Origin: Haloterrigena sp. KLK7
GTDB lineage: Archaea > Halobacteriota > Halobacteria > Halobacteriales > Natrialbaceae
Direction: 5' to 3'
DNA: 64,000 bases
NCBI RefSeq assembly: GCF_037914945.1
Contig: NZ_CP149787.1
Span: 2,914,001-2,978,000, forward strand
Positions 52,309 through 61,474 of the stretch are shown here, in pieces. The notes below the pieces were generated by a model, which was given only the letters and a program-made list of their open reading frames with translations, was not told the origin of the DNA and did not search any database. Made by a program: the position numbers and the translations under genes. Each line of letters begins with the position of its first letter. Position 1 is the stretch's first letter.

Positions 52309-55300
52309 GCGCGGCGGACGAACCGGTCACGATCGACCTCGACCGGCGCTCGTTCATGAAGGCGAGCGCGCTCGCCGGCGGGCTCTTCCTCGGCGGCGGC
52401 GTGACGGGCCACGTCCTCGGCACCCAGGAGGAGCAGGAAGACGACGGCGTTCCCGAGGGCGAGGAGACGGCGAAGGTGATCTGCAACTACTGCGCCGTCG
52501 GCTGCGGCTTCAAGGCCGTCAAGGACGGCAACTCCTTCGTCGCTCAGGAACCGTGGTTCGAGAACCCGATCAATAACGGCTCGCTGTGTTCGAAGGGTGC
52601 GGGAATCCTCGAGACCGAGCACTCGCCCAAGCGGCTGAAACATCCCATGCGGAAGGAGGACGGCGAGTGGCGGCGGGTCACCTGGGACGAGGCGTATCAG
52701 GAGATCGTCGAGACGTGGGAGCAGACCGTCGAGGAGTACAGCCGCGAGAGCGTGATGATGCTGGGCAGTGCCCACCACTCGAACGAGGCGGCCTACGCCA
52801 TCCGGAAGCTCGCGGCGTTCATGGGGACGAACAACGTCGACCACCAGGCGCGGATCTGTCACTCGCCGACCGTCACCGGCCTCGCCAACACCTGGGGGTT
52901 CGGCGCGATGACGAACACGATCAACGACTACCGCAATTTCAACCTGCTGATCATCCTCGGGCAGAACCCCGCCGAGTCCCACCCGATCGCGATGCAACAC
53001 ATCCTCGAGGGCCAGGCGCGGGGCGGAACGATCGTCTCGATCGACCCCCGGTACACGAAGACGTCGGCCCACGCCGACTACTTCCACCGGCTCCGGCCGG
53101 GGACGGACGTGGCGCTGGTCATGGGGCTGCTCAACTACGTCCGCGAGCAGGACGGGCTCGCCGAGGAGTTCCTCGAGGACCGCGTGATGGGCTGGCCCGA
53201 CGTCGAGGCCGAACTCGATCAGTACGACCTCGATACCGTCGCCGACATCACCTGGATCGATCGGGAGGACTTAGAGGAGATCGGCGATCTGATCGTCGAG
53301 AACGCGCCCCGCATTCAGGTCGAGTGGGCGATGGGCGGCACGCAGCACAACAACGGAACCCAGAACATCCGCTCGTACGCCCTCTTTAGCCTCGCGACCG
53401 GGAGCGCGGCCCGATCCGGCGGCGGCCTGCAGGTCATGCGCGGCCACGCCAACGTGCAGGGCGCGACCGACCTCGGCGTCGACGCGAGCATCCTGCCGGG
53501 CTACTACGGCGTCGACGCGCCCGGCTCGTGGGAGCACTGGTCGACGGTCTGGAATCGGAGCCCCTGGACCAGCGGGAGCATCTCCTTCGAGGACCTCTAT
53601 CGGAACTTCGAGCGGATGCCCAACGAGATGTGGGCGGGCCTCGAGGTGCCCGCCGCGGTCGAAGAGGGGGAGTCCGACTCGGAGGACGAGGGCGAATCGC
53701 CGAACGGCGAAGAGGAGGACGGTGGCGGCGACGAAGGCGGCGACAGCGAGGGCAGCGAGGACGCGGGTCTCCAGGAGGACGCCCCCCTCGAGGATCCGGA
53801 TCCCCGGTCGATGATGTTCCAGCGCGGGCTGACCGTCGCCCGCTGGTACGAGGCCGCGCTGGGGCAGGAGGATCGACTGCTCGACTCGAACCTCTACCAG
53901 CCGAACCCGCTGAAGATGGCCTTCTTCTGGGGCCACTCGGCCAACTCCATCAGCGAGATGGACAAGATGAAGCGAGCCATGGAGGCGCTGGACCTGCTGG
54001 TCGTCGTCGACGTCTTCCCCTCGGTCGCCGGGACGCTGCCCGACGACGCGGACGTCCTCCTGCTGCCGGCCTCGAGTCAGTACGAGCACGTGCGGTCGGT
54101 CACGAACTCGCATCGGTCGGTCCAGTGGAGCGAGGCCGCCGCGACGCCGGCGCACAACTCGAAACCCGACCTCCAGATCATGCAGGAGCTGGCCGATTAC
54201 ATGGGCTTCGGCGAGCACTTCGACTGGGGGTCGGGACCGGCCCAACACAACGGTCGGAGTTCCTACGAGGACGCGCTCCGGGAGATCAACCTCGGGGTGC
54301 GCTCGATCGGCTACCAGCAGCCCCCCGAGAAACTCCAGCAACACCACGAGTACGACTGGGCGTTCAGCACCGAAGACCTGCGGGCGGAGAACACCGGCAC
54401 GCCCGTCGACGGGGACTTCTGGTCGCTCCCCTGGCCCTACTGGGGCGACGACCACCCCGGCTCGCCGATCATCTGGACGCAGGAGTCCGACCCCCGCGAC
54501 GGCGGCCACGACTTCCGGGTCAACTGGGGCCAACAGGCCCCGACGCCCGAGGAGTGGACCGAGATGGACGTCGACAAGGAGTACCCCTTACAGGAGACCG
54601 TCGACCAGCAGGGGGCGGACGGACTGAACCTGATCGCCGAGTCCTTCGAGGCGCCGTGGTGGGACGACGGAGAGATCGAGGGCGTACCGTCGTATCCCGG
54701 CTACGCGACCGTCCTGCCCGACGATCCCACGGAGGCCTCGAGTCAGACGCTGCCGGTGCAGGCCGCCCTCGACGAGGAGGTGTCGGTGTACGAGGCGGCC
54801 CAGGCGGTCAACGAGCAGTACGGCGATCAGGTGGACGTCGACCCCGCGGAGTTCGAGGAGTACGACAGCGCACAGCCCGACCCGCCGACGGGGCGCGGCA
54901 AGGCGCGCGCGGTCGTCTGGAACTTCATCGACACGGTACCGGTCCACCGGGAACCCGTCGAGAGCCCGCGACCGGATCTGGTCGAGGAGTGGCCGGCCAA
55001 CGGCCAGCAGACCAACTTCTGGCGGCTCGATCAGAACAACGCCAGCGTCCAGCAAACGGCGACCGCGGCGGTCCACACGGAACTCGGGAGCGACTTCGAG
55101 AGCGGCCGAACCGTCATCCTGACGTCTGGACGACAGGTCGAACACCAGGGCGGCGGCGCCGAGACGCGGAACAACAAGTACACCGCCGACCGGCAGCCGC
55201 ACATGTACGCCGAGATCAGCCCGACGCTGGCCGAGGAACTCGACGTCGTCGGCGGCGACGACCACGTCGTTATCACGTCGGCCGACAAGGGCTCGATCCT

Positions 55301-55649
55301 CGTGAAGGCCAACGTGACCAACCGCGTCAACGACGAGGAGGTCTTCCTGCCCTACCACTGGGGCGGGGTCTTCCACGGCGAGGACAAGACCCCGAACTGG
55401 CCCCACGGGACCGAGCCGCTGGCGATCGGCGAGAGCGCGAACATCATCACGCCCAGCGGGTTCGACGCCGAGACGCAGATGCAGGAGACGAAGTCCGGCG
55501 TCGTCCACGTCCAGAAGGCGACCCAACAGGTCGTCGACGACCTCGACATGGAGTTCATCGACTACCCGCAGGAAGAGAACGGTCTCGGCCGACAGAAGCG
55601 GTACGACGTTCGGGAGTGGGACATGGAAGAAGGCGGTGAGATACTATGA
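52305..55649 (+). CDS. fdhA: Formate dehydrogenase catalytic subunit, Tat-exported molybdopterin protein
   Basis: This 1114-residue protein should oxidise formate to carbon dioxide at a bis-pterin Mo or W centre. A twin-arginine signal is at 11-30 (DLDRRSFMKASALAGG), placing it outside the membrane. The first 4Fe-4S site is C60, C63, C67 and C95. The active site follows the FDH pattern QARICHSPTVTGL, with Cys185 in place of selenocysteine and His186. The pterin-binding C-domain (EISPTLAEELDVVGGDDHVV) is complete. A 48-residue acidic insert (about 453-500) is unusual. Start of a four-gene overlapping operon. Confidence 0.9.
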   Translation: MSAADEPVTIDLDRRSFMKASALAGGLFLGGGVTGHVLGTQEEQEDDGVPEGEETAKVICNYCAVGCGFKAVKDGNSFVAQEPWFENPINNGSLCSKGAGILETEHSPKRLKHPMRKEDGEWRRVTWDEAYQEIVETWEQTVEEYSRESVMMLGSAHHSNEAAYAIRKLAAFMGTNNVDHQARICHSPTVTGLANTWGFGAMTNTINDYRNFNLLIILGQNPAESHPIAMQHILEGQARGGTIVSIDPRYTKTSAHADYFHRLRPGTDVALVMGLLNYVREQDGLAEEFLEDRVMGWPDVEAELDQYDLDTVADITWIDREDLEEIGDLIVENAPRIQVEWAMGGTQHNNGTQNIRSYALFSLATGSAARSGGGLQVMRGHANVQGATDLGVDASILPGYYGVDAPGSWEHWSTVWNRSPWTSGSISFEDLYRNFERMPNEMWAGLEVPAAVEEGESDSEDEGESPNGEEEDGGGDEGGDSEGSEDAGLQEDAPLEDPDPRSMMFQRGLTVARWYEAALGQEDRLLDSNLYQPNPLKMAFFWGHSANSISEMDKMKRAMEALDLLVVVDVFPSVAGTLPDDADVLLLPASSQYEHVRSVTNSHRSVQWSEAAATPAHNSKPDLQIMQELADYMGFGEHFDWGSGPAQHNGRSSYEDALREINLGVRSIGYQQPPEKLQQHHEYDWAFSTEDLRAENTGTPVDGDFWSLPWPYWGDDHPGSPIIWTQESDPRDGGHDFRVNWGQQAPTPEEWTEMDVDKEYPLQETVDQQGADGLNLIAESFEAPWWDDGEIEGVPSYPGYATVLPDDPTEASSQTLPVQAALDEEVSVYEAAQAVNEQYGDQVDVDPAEFEEYDSAQPDPPTGRGKARAVVWNFIDTVPVHREPVESPRPDLVEEWPANGQQTNFWRLDQNNASVQQTATAAVHTELGSDFESGRTVILTSGRQVEHQGGGAETRNNKYTADRQPHMYAEISPTLAEELDVVGGDDHVVITSADKGSILVKANVTNRVNDEEVFLPYHWGGVFHGEDKTPNWPHGTEPLAIGESANIITPSGFDAETQMQETKSGVVHVQKATQQVVDDLDMEFIDYPQEENGLGRQKRYDVREWDMEEGGEIL

Positions 55650-56320
55650 CACAGGAAGAACCGTCCGGCCAGGTGATGAGTCAGGGCGTCATGAGCACCG
55701 GCGAGGGGATGCGGATCTTCCCCGACGTCGAGGCCTGTATCGACTGCGGCGGCTGCGTCGTCGCCTGCAAACGCACCTGGGACCGGGAGATCGACAACCA
55801 GCGCATCGACATCACGACCATGGCCGAGGGGGTCGCCGGCCCGCAGGGCGAGAACGCCGACAAGACCGACCGACTGGCCGCGGGGGAGAACCCCGGCGAG
55901 ACCAGCCTGCCGATGCAGTGTTATCACTGCGAGAACGCCCCCTGCGTCTCGGTCTGTCCGACCAACGCCCTCCAGAAGGAGGACGACGGCTTCGTGACGG
56001 TCCACGAGGACCTCTGTGTCGGCTGCCAGTACTGCCTGTCGGGCTGTCCGTTCGGCGCGCCGCAGTTCCCGGACAGCAACGACGGGACGGCCCAGATCTT
56101 CGGCACCGGCGGCATCATGGACAAGTGTACCGGCTGCCGCGAGCGCCAGGAGGCCCAGAAGGGGCCGGCCTGCGCCGAGGAGTGCGCGACCGACGCTATC
56201 CTCGTCGGCGGCACCGGCGAGATCGCCGACGAACTCGAGCGCCGAGACAGTCAGCCGTTCTTCAACGACGAGGCCATGGCGATCATCTTCGGCGAGGAGG
56301 AGGCTCAACTGTTCCAGTGA
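55646..56320 (+). CDS. fdhB: Formate dehydrogenase Fe-S subunit (four 4Fe-4S clusters)
   Basis: A 224-residue ferredoxin-type electron transfer subunit like FdnH. Four cluster motifs are visible: CIDCGGCVVACKRTWD (about 32-47), CYHCENAPCVSVCPTNAL (about 92-109), CVGCQYCLSGCPFGAPQ (about 125-141) and CTGCRERQ...CAEECATDA (about 159-183). No membrane helix is present, unlike E. coli FdnH, so it relies on the membrane subunits. The ATG overlaps the fdhA stop by four bases and has the Shine-Dalgarno word GGTGAG. Confidence 0.92.
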   Translation: MTQEEPSGQVMSQGVMSTGEGMRIFPDVEACIDCGGCVVACKRTWDREIDNQRIDITTMAEGVAGPQGENADKTDRLAAGENPGETSLPMQCYHCENAPCVSVCPTNALQKEDDGFVTVHEDLCVGCQYCLSGCPFGAPQFPDSNDGTAQIFGTGGIMDKCTGCRERQEAQKGPACAEECATDAILVGGTGEIADELERRDSQPFFNDEAMAIIFGEEEAQLFQ

Positions 56321-56322
56321 CC

Positions 56323-57069
56323 ATGAGCGACGACCGATCAGCGGACACGCACGACCACGCAGGCGACGACGTCCGGGCCGCGAGAGAGCGCGAGCGGACG
56401 ACCGACGCGGTCGACCGGACCGATCGGGACGCCGCCTCGAGCGCTCGGCAACGCGAGGCACAGGCCGGGGTACCGTCCGACGAACAGCGCGAGGACGCCG
56501 GATCCGGACGGGGGACCGGCGAGGGGACCGGTGGCGGCGACGACGGCGGCAGCGGGGACGGCGGCGGTTGGTCGGGCCGGATCGCCTTCTTGCTCAGCGC
56601 CCTGTTCGGCCTCGCGCTGGCGGTCGGCGCCGTCGCGCTCGTCACCGCCCGCGCGCCCTTCTTCGAGAACGTCCAGCGGATCCACCCGACCCTCGAGGGC
56701 GGCGGCGTCGGCGCCGACTGGATCGCCGGGAACACGGGCCCGATCCTCGAGGCAGCCATCGCGCTGGTCCACCTGGCCGACGTGGTCATGGGGATCTTCA
56801 TCCTCCTGATGGTGTTCATCCACTGGGCCGCGTTCCGCCGGCTGGCGACGCGGATGCGGCCGCCCGCGGGCTCGAGGCGCGCCAGCGAGAGCGCCGCGGC
56901 CACTGACGGAGGCGTTCCGGAGCCGGCAGGAGACGACGGCTCGGAACCAGCGGCCGACGACGCCTCGAGCGACGGTTCGGACACCTCGGGCGCCGGAACG
57001 GACGCGCCGGCCTCGAGCAGCGATCCGGCGGACGATTCCACCGGCGCCGACGGGGGTGATCGGCGATGA
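56323..57069 (+). CDS. Extra two-helix membrane subunit in the formate dehydrogenase operon
   Basis: A 248-residue protein. Long charged disordered tails flank a membrane core at about 85-185. Two helices are seen (RIAFLLSALFGLALAVGAVA, then AIALVHLADVVMGIFILLMV ending FIHWAAFRRLATRM). Two His residues, H149 region (LVHLAD) and FIHW, face the same helix about 16 residues apart and could ligate heme. There is no counterpart in the three-subunit enterobacterial enzyme. It begins two bases after the fdhB stop and overlaps the cytochrome b gene. Confidence 0.65.
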   Translation: MSDDRSADTHDHAGDDVRAARERERTTDAVDRTDRDAASSARQREAQAGVPSDEQREDAGSGRGTGEGTGGGDDGGSGDGGGWSGRIAFLLSALFGLALAVGAVALVTARAPFFENVQRIHPTLEGGGVGADWIAGNTGPILEAAIALVHLADVVMGIFILLMVFIHWAAFRRLATRMRPPAGSRRASESAAATDGGVPEPAGDDGSEPAADDASSDGSDTSGAGTDAPASSSDPADDSTGADGGDRR

Positions 57070-58103
57070 CGAATCTCGATCACGGGAAGTTCTCGCGGGT
57101 GACGACGATGTTCCACTCGCTGCTGGCGTTGACGGTGTTCATCCTGTTCTTCACGGGGTACGCCATCGCCTTCAACACGGAGCTGTGGTGGCTCGTCGAG
57201 CTGATGGGCGGCAACCAGGGCGTGCTCTCGATCCACCGACTGGCCGGCTTCGCGCTGATCGCGCTGACCGGCTTCTGGGTGCCCTACATGCTGCTCCGAT
57301 CGTCCAGTCGGTCCAACTTCAGGGGGATACTGCCGGGCCTGACCGACGCGAAGGCGTTCGTTCAGGACGTCAAGTTCGCCCTCGGACGGGCCGACGAGCG
57401 CCATCCGGCGGCTCGCCAGTTCGCGGGCTACAAGGCCGAGGAGGTGCCGCTGATGTCGTACATCGGGAAGGGCGTCATCTGGATCTTCACCGTCGAGTTG
57501 GTCCTGTTGATGCTCTCGGGGCTGCTCATCTGGCGCAAGACGTGGCTGATCGACTTCTACGACTCCCAGTCGGTCGCGATGGCATTCGTCGCCTTCCACG
57601 GACTGCTCGGGGTCATCATGCTGATGGGCGTGATGTTCCACACCTTCGAGCACGGCTTCCACCCGGCGTTCTACCCCGTCGAGATGAAGGCGTTCCTGCC
57701 GAAAGAGCACACGCCGAACTTCCACGGCGATCCGGACGAACACGAGACGACCGGGATCGAACGCCTCCGGCGCAAGTCCTCGTGGCGGTGGGCGACGAAC
57801 GTGATGGGCGTGCTGGTCGTCGTCGGCATCGTCAGCGTGATGATGGCCAGCCTCGAGTACGGCGGCTATCCGGTGCCGGACTCGCTGGTGTTCAACGAGG
57901 GGAGCGTCCTCCGGACGATCGGCATCAACGTCGGGATCTTCGTGCTGTTCGTCGGACTCGTCCTCTCGGTGTTCGGCAACGTGCTCCGGGCGCGGTACAT
58001 GCGCCAGCGCCGGAAGCAGCGGGAACGACCGGCCGAACGGACGCCCGCCGCGGACGGAAGCGGATCGACTCGCGACGACGGCCCCAGCGAGGCCGACGAC
58101 TGA
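57066..58103 (+). CDS. fdhC: Formate dehydrogenase cytochrome b subunit
   Basis: A 345-residue membrane protein with about five helices. Heme-ligand candidates are His6 or His17 near TTMFHSLLALTVFILFF, His60-region in LSIHRLAGFALIALTG, and the pair in VAFHGLLGVIMLMGVMFHTF EHGFHPAFYP (given in two parts). This is the FdnI-like cytochrome b fold which passes electrons to quinone. The start overlaps the previous stop (ATGA) and follows GGGGTGATC. Last clear gene of the fdh operon. Confidence 0.87.
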   Translation: MTNLDHGKFSRVTTMFHSLLALTVFILFFTGYAIAFNTELWWLVELMGGNQGVLSIHRLAGFALIALTGFWVPYMLLRSSSRSNFRGILPGLTDAKAFVQDVKFALGRADERHPAARQFAGYKAEEVPLMSYIGKGVIWIFTVELVLLMLSGLLIWRKTWLIDFYDSQSVAMAFVAFHGLLGVIMLMGVMFHTFEHGFHPAFYPVEMKAFLPKEHTPNFHGDPDEHETTGIERLRRKSSWRWATNVMGVLVVVGIVSVMMASLEYGGYPVPDSLVFNEGSVLRTIGINVGIFVLFVGLVLSVFGNVLRARYMRQRRKQRERPAERTPAADGSGSTRDDGPSEADD

Positions 58104-58262
58104 CCGCCGCGGTCGGTTTTCCCACCGTTCGTTCGGGTCGTCGCAGTCAGCCGCTCGGACTCGAGGCGATACTCGACGACTCGAGTCCGCTCCCGCTCGA
58201 GTCCGTCGGAAATCCGACGCCTCCGCGGGGGATTTACGTCGCTTCGCGTCGTATGCTATCCT

Positions 58263-58442
58263 ATGGCAGACCTCCTGTACTCGATCTACGCCGTGGCGGT
58301 GCTCGTCGTCGCGGTCGGCGGCCTCCTCGGGGTCGTCTTCGCGACGCCCGACGTGACCGACGAGCGGGAGTACCAGTACGAGGCGCTGGCCGTCGTCGCC
58401 GCCGTCTTCGTGCTGGCGATGGTCGGCAGTTTCCTGCTGTAA
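58263..58442 (+). CDS. 59-residue two-helix membrane protein
   Basis: A short frame with strong haloarchaeal codon bias. It reads ADLLYSIYAVAVLVVAVGGL as the first helix, a charged loop with DVTDEREYQYE, then a second helix ALAVVAAVFVLAMVGSFLL at the end. It lies 160 bases after the cytochrome b gene on the same strand. It may be an accessory of the formate dehydrogenase or an independent gene. No family was recognised. Confidence 0.55.
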   Translation: MADLLYSIYAVAVLVVAVGGLLGVVFATPDVTDEREYQYEALAVVAAVFVLAMVGSFLL

Positions 58443-58580
58443 CGATCGTCTCGGCCGACGGGACGATTCGCTCGCGTGAGTAGCGAAGCGACAGCTCGAA
58501 CACGACTAGGCCTTTCTTTCACAACGTTGTATCCGACTGCTTTGCTGCATATTTACAATGTTGTGTGTGCATTCCCCGGT

Positions 58581-59831
58581 ATGGAGTACCACGACTCCGA
58601 GACGGCGACGGCGGTTGCGGGTCGCGTAGCGGACTTCATGGACGAGGTCGTCATCCCGCGCGAACGCGAGGCGCTCGCCACCGGCGAGCGGATCCCGATG
58701 AGCGAGATCGAGGACCTGTGGGAGCAGGCCAAGGAGCGCGACCTGTTCGCGCCGCAGGTCCCCGAGGAGTACGGCGGGCAGGGGCTGGACTTCAGCGACA
58801 TGCTCCCATCCTTCGAGCAGGTCGGCCGCTCGCTGATCGGCGCGCTCGCCATCCGAGCCAACGCACCCCAGGAGGGGAACATGCACACCCTCGAGATGGT
58901 CGGCACGGAAGAACAGAAAGAGGAGTACCTCCGCCCGCTCGTGCAGGGCGAGATCTCCTCGGCGTTCGCGATGACCGAGCCCAAACAGGGCGGCGGATCG
59001 GACCCGAAGATGCTCCAGAGCACGGCCGTCAAGGACGGCGACGAGTGGGTGATTAACGCCCACAAGTGGTGGACCTCGGACGGACTCGACGCCGACTTCT
59101 ATCTGGTGATGGCCCGGACCGATCTGGACGCCCACCCCTACGAGGGCACCTCGATCATCCTCGTTCCGCGCGAGGCCGACGGCGTCGAGGTCGTGCGGAA
59201 CGTCCCCCACCTCGGCGGCCACGGCATCACCGAGCGCGAGGGCGGCCACGCCGAAGTGAAGTTCGACGACGTTCGCGTCCCCGTCGAGAACACGATCGGC
59301 GAGGAGAACGAGGGCTTTCGCATCGCCCAGATGCGCCTCGGCGGCGGCCGGCTCACCCACTGCATGCGCTACTCCGGGATGGCCCAGCGATCCCTCGAGA
59401 TCGCGAAGGCGTACCTACAGGAGCGCGAGGCGTTCGGAACGAAACTCGAGGACAAACAGGCGCTGCGCCACCGGATCGCCGACGCCGAGACGCGGCTGCA
59501 CGCCGCCCGCTGTATGGTCCGCCACGCCGCGCGCGAACTCGACCGCAGCGACGCCCGCATCGAGGTCGCCATGTCGAAGATGTTCACCGCGAACGTCACG
59601 CAGGACACCATCGACCTCGCGCTGCAGTGCTGTGGCGGCAACGGGATCGGGAAGGACCTCCCGATCGCCCACTTCTACGAGAACGTCCGCGCGTTCCGGA
59701 TCGTCGACGGCGCCGACGAGGTCCACCGCCGCTCGATCGCCCGCTGGGCCTTCGACGACGTCGACGAGACCGAGATCGAGAACGCGCTGCAGTTCGACGA
59801 GGACCTGCGCATCGACGAACTGGACGAGTAA
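58581..59831 (+). CDS. Acyl-CoA dehydrogenase
   Basis: A 416-residue flavoenzyme that makes the first double bond in beta-oxidation. FAD and substrate motifs are FAMTEPKQGGGSDP (about 135), WTSDGLDADFYLVMART, QCCGGNGIGKDLPI (about 350) and DGADEVHRRSIARWAF near the end. The ATG at 58581 is preferred because TATTTACAAT lies about 27 bases before it and the upstream in-frame sequence is that promoter. It is a single gene, but other beta-oxidation genes lie within 4 kb. Confidence 0.9.
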   Translation: MEYHDSETATAVAGRVADFMDEVVIPREREALATGERIPMSEIEDLWEQAKERDLFAPQVPEEYGGQGLDFSDMLPSFEQVGRSLIGALAIRANAPQEGNMHTLEMVGTEEQKEEYLRPLVQGEISSAFAMTEPKQGGGSDPKMLQSTAVKDGDEWVINAHKWWTSDGLDADFYLVMARTDLDAHPYEGTSIILVPREADGVEVVRNVPHLGGHGITEREGGHAEVKFDDVRVPVENTIGEENEGFRIAQMRLGGGRLTHCMRYSGMAQRSLEIAKAYLQEREAFGTKLEDKQALRHRIADAETRLHAARCMVRHAARELDRSDARIEVAMSKMFTANVTQDTIDLALQCCGGNGIGKDLPIAHFYENVRAFRIVDGADEVHRRSIARWAFDDVDETEIENALQFDEDLRIDELDE

Positions 59832-59891
59832 GCGGGCTCGAGGCGCGAGCGCGTTTTCAGACGGTACGTGAGCGCTCCGATGTAGGTCAGT

Positions 59892-59998
59892 TGCAGTGGC
59901 GCGCGCTGTCGGAGGGCCGAGCGATAGCGAGGGCCTCCGACGGAACTGCGCGAGGGATGAGCGACTGGAAGGAGCGAATCGGCTGGGGAGGGTGTGGC
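59892..59998. repeat. Dispersed haloarchaeal intergenic repeat with internal hairpin
   Basis: The stretch begins TGCAGTGGCGCGCGCTG and includes a hairpin with perfect 8-base arms GTCGGAGG and CCTCCGAC (59908-59915 and 59934-59941). It ends in GGCTGGGGAGGGTGTGG. A related start, TGCAGTGGCGGTGGCGCGCGCTG, recurs near 62320-62342 after the enoyl-CoA hydratase gene. I recall similar strings between genes in other haloarchaeal genomes. The remainder of 59832-60124 has no gene. Confidence 0.5.
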
Positions 59999-60124
59999 CT
60001 CTCATCGTTGCCACGGTAGCAGTGTCTCGGTAGCTGGTCCCGAACTAGATCGTCACGCCATCGATGTCCATTCGTAGTCGCAGATTCCGATCGTCAGAGC
60101 GGCGAAATCACCGTTCAGCGGCTT

Positions 60125-61294
60125 TCAAACTCGCTCGATGATCGTCGCGATTCCCTGCCCGAAGCCGATACACATCGTCGAGAGCGCCCGCTCCTGGCCC
60201 GTGCGCTCGAGTTCGTGAACCAACTTCGTCAGCAGCGCTGCGCCGGTCGCCCCCAACGGGTGGCCGTGGGCGATGGCGCCGCCGTTGACGTTCACCTGTT
60301 CCCAGGAGACGCCGGTCTCCTCGAGCCAGGCGGCGACGACCGAGGCGAACGCCTCGTTGACCTCGAAGAGGTCGATGTCCGCGAGTTCCAGATCGGTCTT
60401 CTCGAGCACCCCCTCCGTAGCGGGGATCGGTCCCGTCAACATCGTCACGGGGTCGACGCCGACGACTTCGGTCGCGACGATGCGGGCCATCGGCTCCCAC
60501 CCGTGTGCCTCGGCGGCCGCCTCGCTGGCGATCAGCAGCGCGCTCGAGCCGTCGACGATCCCCGAGGAGTTGCCGGGGTGATGGACGCCGTCGCCCTCCT
60601 CGCGGAAGGACAGCGGCAGATTCGACAGGGTCTCGAGGTCGGTCTCCGGTCGCGGGTGTTCGTCCTGTTCGACGGTGACCGACTCACCATCGAGTTCCGT
60701 CTCCACGGGGACGATCTGGTCGTCGTACCGCCCTGCCTCCCAGGCCTCGCCCCAGCGGCGCTGGGAGTCGACGGCGAGTTCGTCGAGTTCCGCGCGGTCG
60801 AAGCCGTACTCCGCGGCGATTCGCTCGGCGCCCTCGCCCTGGTGAGTCAGTTCGTCGACGTGCTCGAAGTAGGTGTCCGTGACGGCGCCCGCGCCGTCCA
60901 CGCCGTCGGCCCCGTCGGAGCCCAGCGGCACTCGAGTCATGTGCTCGACGCCGCCGGCGACCAGGACGTCGTGTTGGCCGGCCATCATGTTCGTCGCCGC
61001 GAAGGTGACCGCCTGCTGGCCGGAGCCGCACATCCGGTTGAGCTGGACGCCGGGAACGCCGTCGCCCCAGCCGGCGACCAGCGGCGCGATGCGGCCGATG
61101 TTGAGCCCCTGCTCGTCGATCGGCGTCACGCAGCCGTAGATCACGTCCTCGATCACCTCCGGATCGAACCCGGTTCGCTCCTCGAGGGCCGCGAGCGGTT
61201 TCGCCGCCAGATCCTGCGGGTGCGTGTCGCGGAAGGAGCCGCCCCGCTTGCCGAACGGCGTCCGGACCGCGTCGACGATGACTGCGTCGTGCAT
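60125..61294 (-). CDS. Thiolase (acetyl-CoA C-acyltransferase)
   Basis: A 389-residue thiolase. The nucleophilic Cys is in NRMCGSGQQAVTF (about 86-98). The other active-site blocks are VNGGAIAHGHPLGATGA (about 340-356) and STMCIGFGQGIATI (about 373-386). It cleaves 3-ketoacyl-CoA in beta-oxidation or condenses acetyl-CoA units. The ATG read from 61294 has GAATATTCG about 27 bases upstream. All residues are intact. Confidence 0.91.
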   Translation of the reverse strand: MHDAVIVDAVRTPFGKRGGSFRDTHPQDLAAKPLAALEERTGFDPEVIEDVIYGCVTPIDEQGLNIGRIAPLVAGWGDGVPGVQLNRMCGSGQQAVTFAATNMMAGQHDVLVAGGVEHMTRVPLGSDGADGVDGAGAVTDTYFEHVDELTHQGEGAERIAAEYGFDRAELDELAVDSQRRWGEAWEAGRYDDQIVPVETELDGESVTVEQDEHPRPETDLETLSNLPLSFREEGDGVHHPGNSSGIVDGSSALLIASEAAAEAHGWEPMARIVATEVVGVDPVTMLTGPIPATEGVLEKTDLELADIDLFEVNEAFASVVAAWLEETGVSWEQVNVNGGAIAHGHPLGATGAALLTKLVHELERTGQERALSTMCIGFGQGIATIIERV

Positions 61295-61474
61295 GCATTC
61301 ACGTACCACGGCGAAACGAATATTCGTTCCGTTCGGGCGAGGACCGTCACCGCCGCTCGAGACGGTATTAGGACTCGAGACGGCACTCTCGCTCGAATCG
61401 TCGTCTCGCCGAACGCGCGGCGCCCGTCGAAGGACGTCGGGTACTTACTTGGTGAGCGACGGTAACACGCAGTT

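Noticed and set aside
53528-55639. 703-codon frame within fdhA
   Set aside because: It is an Arg/Gly-rich shifted frame of the formate dehydrogenase gene.
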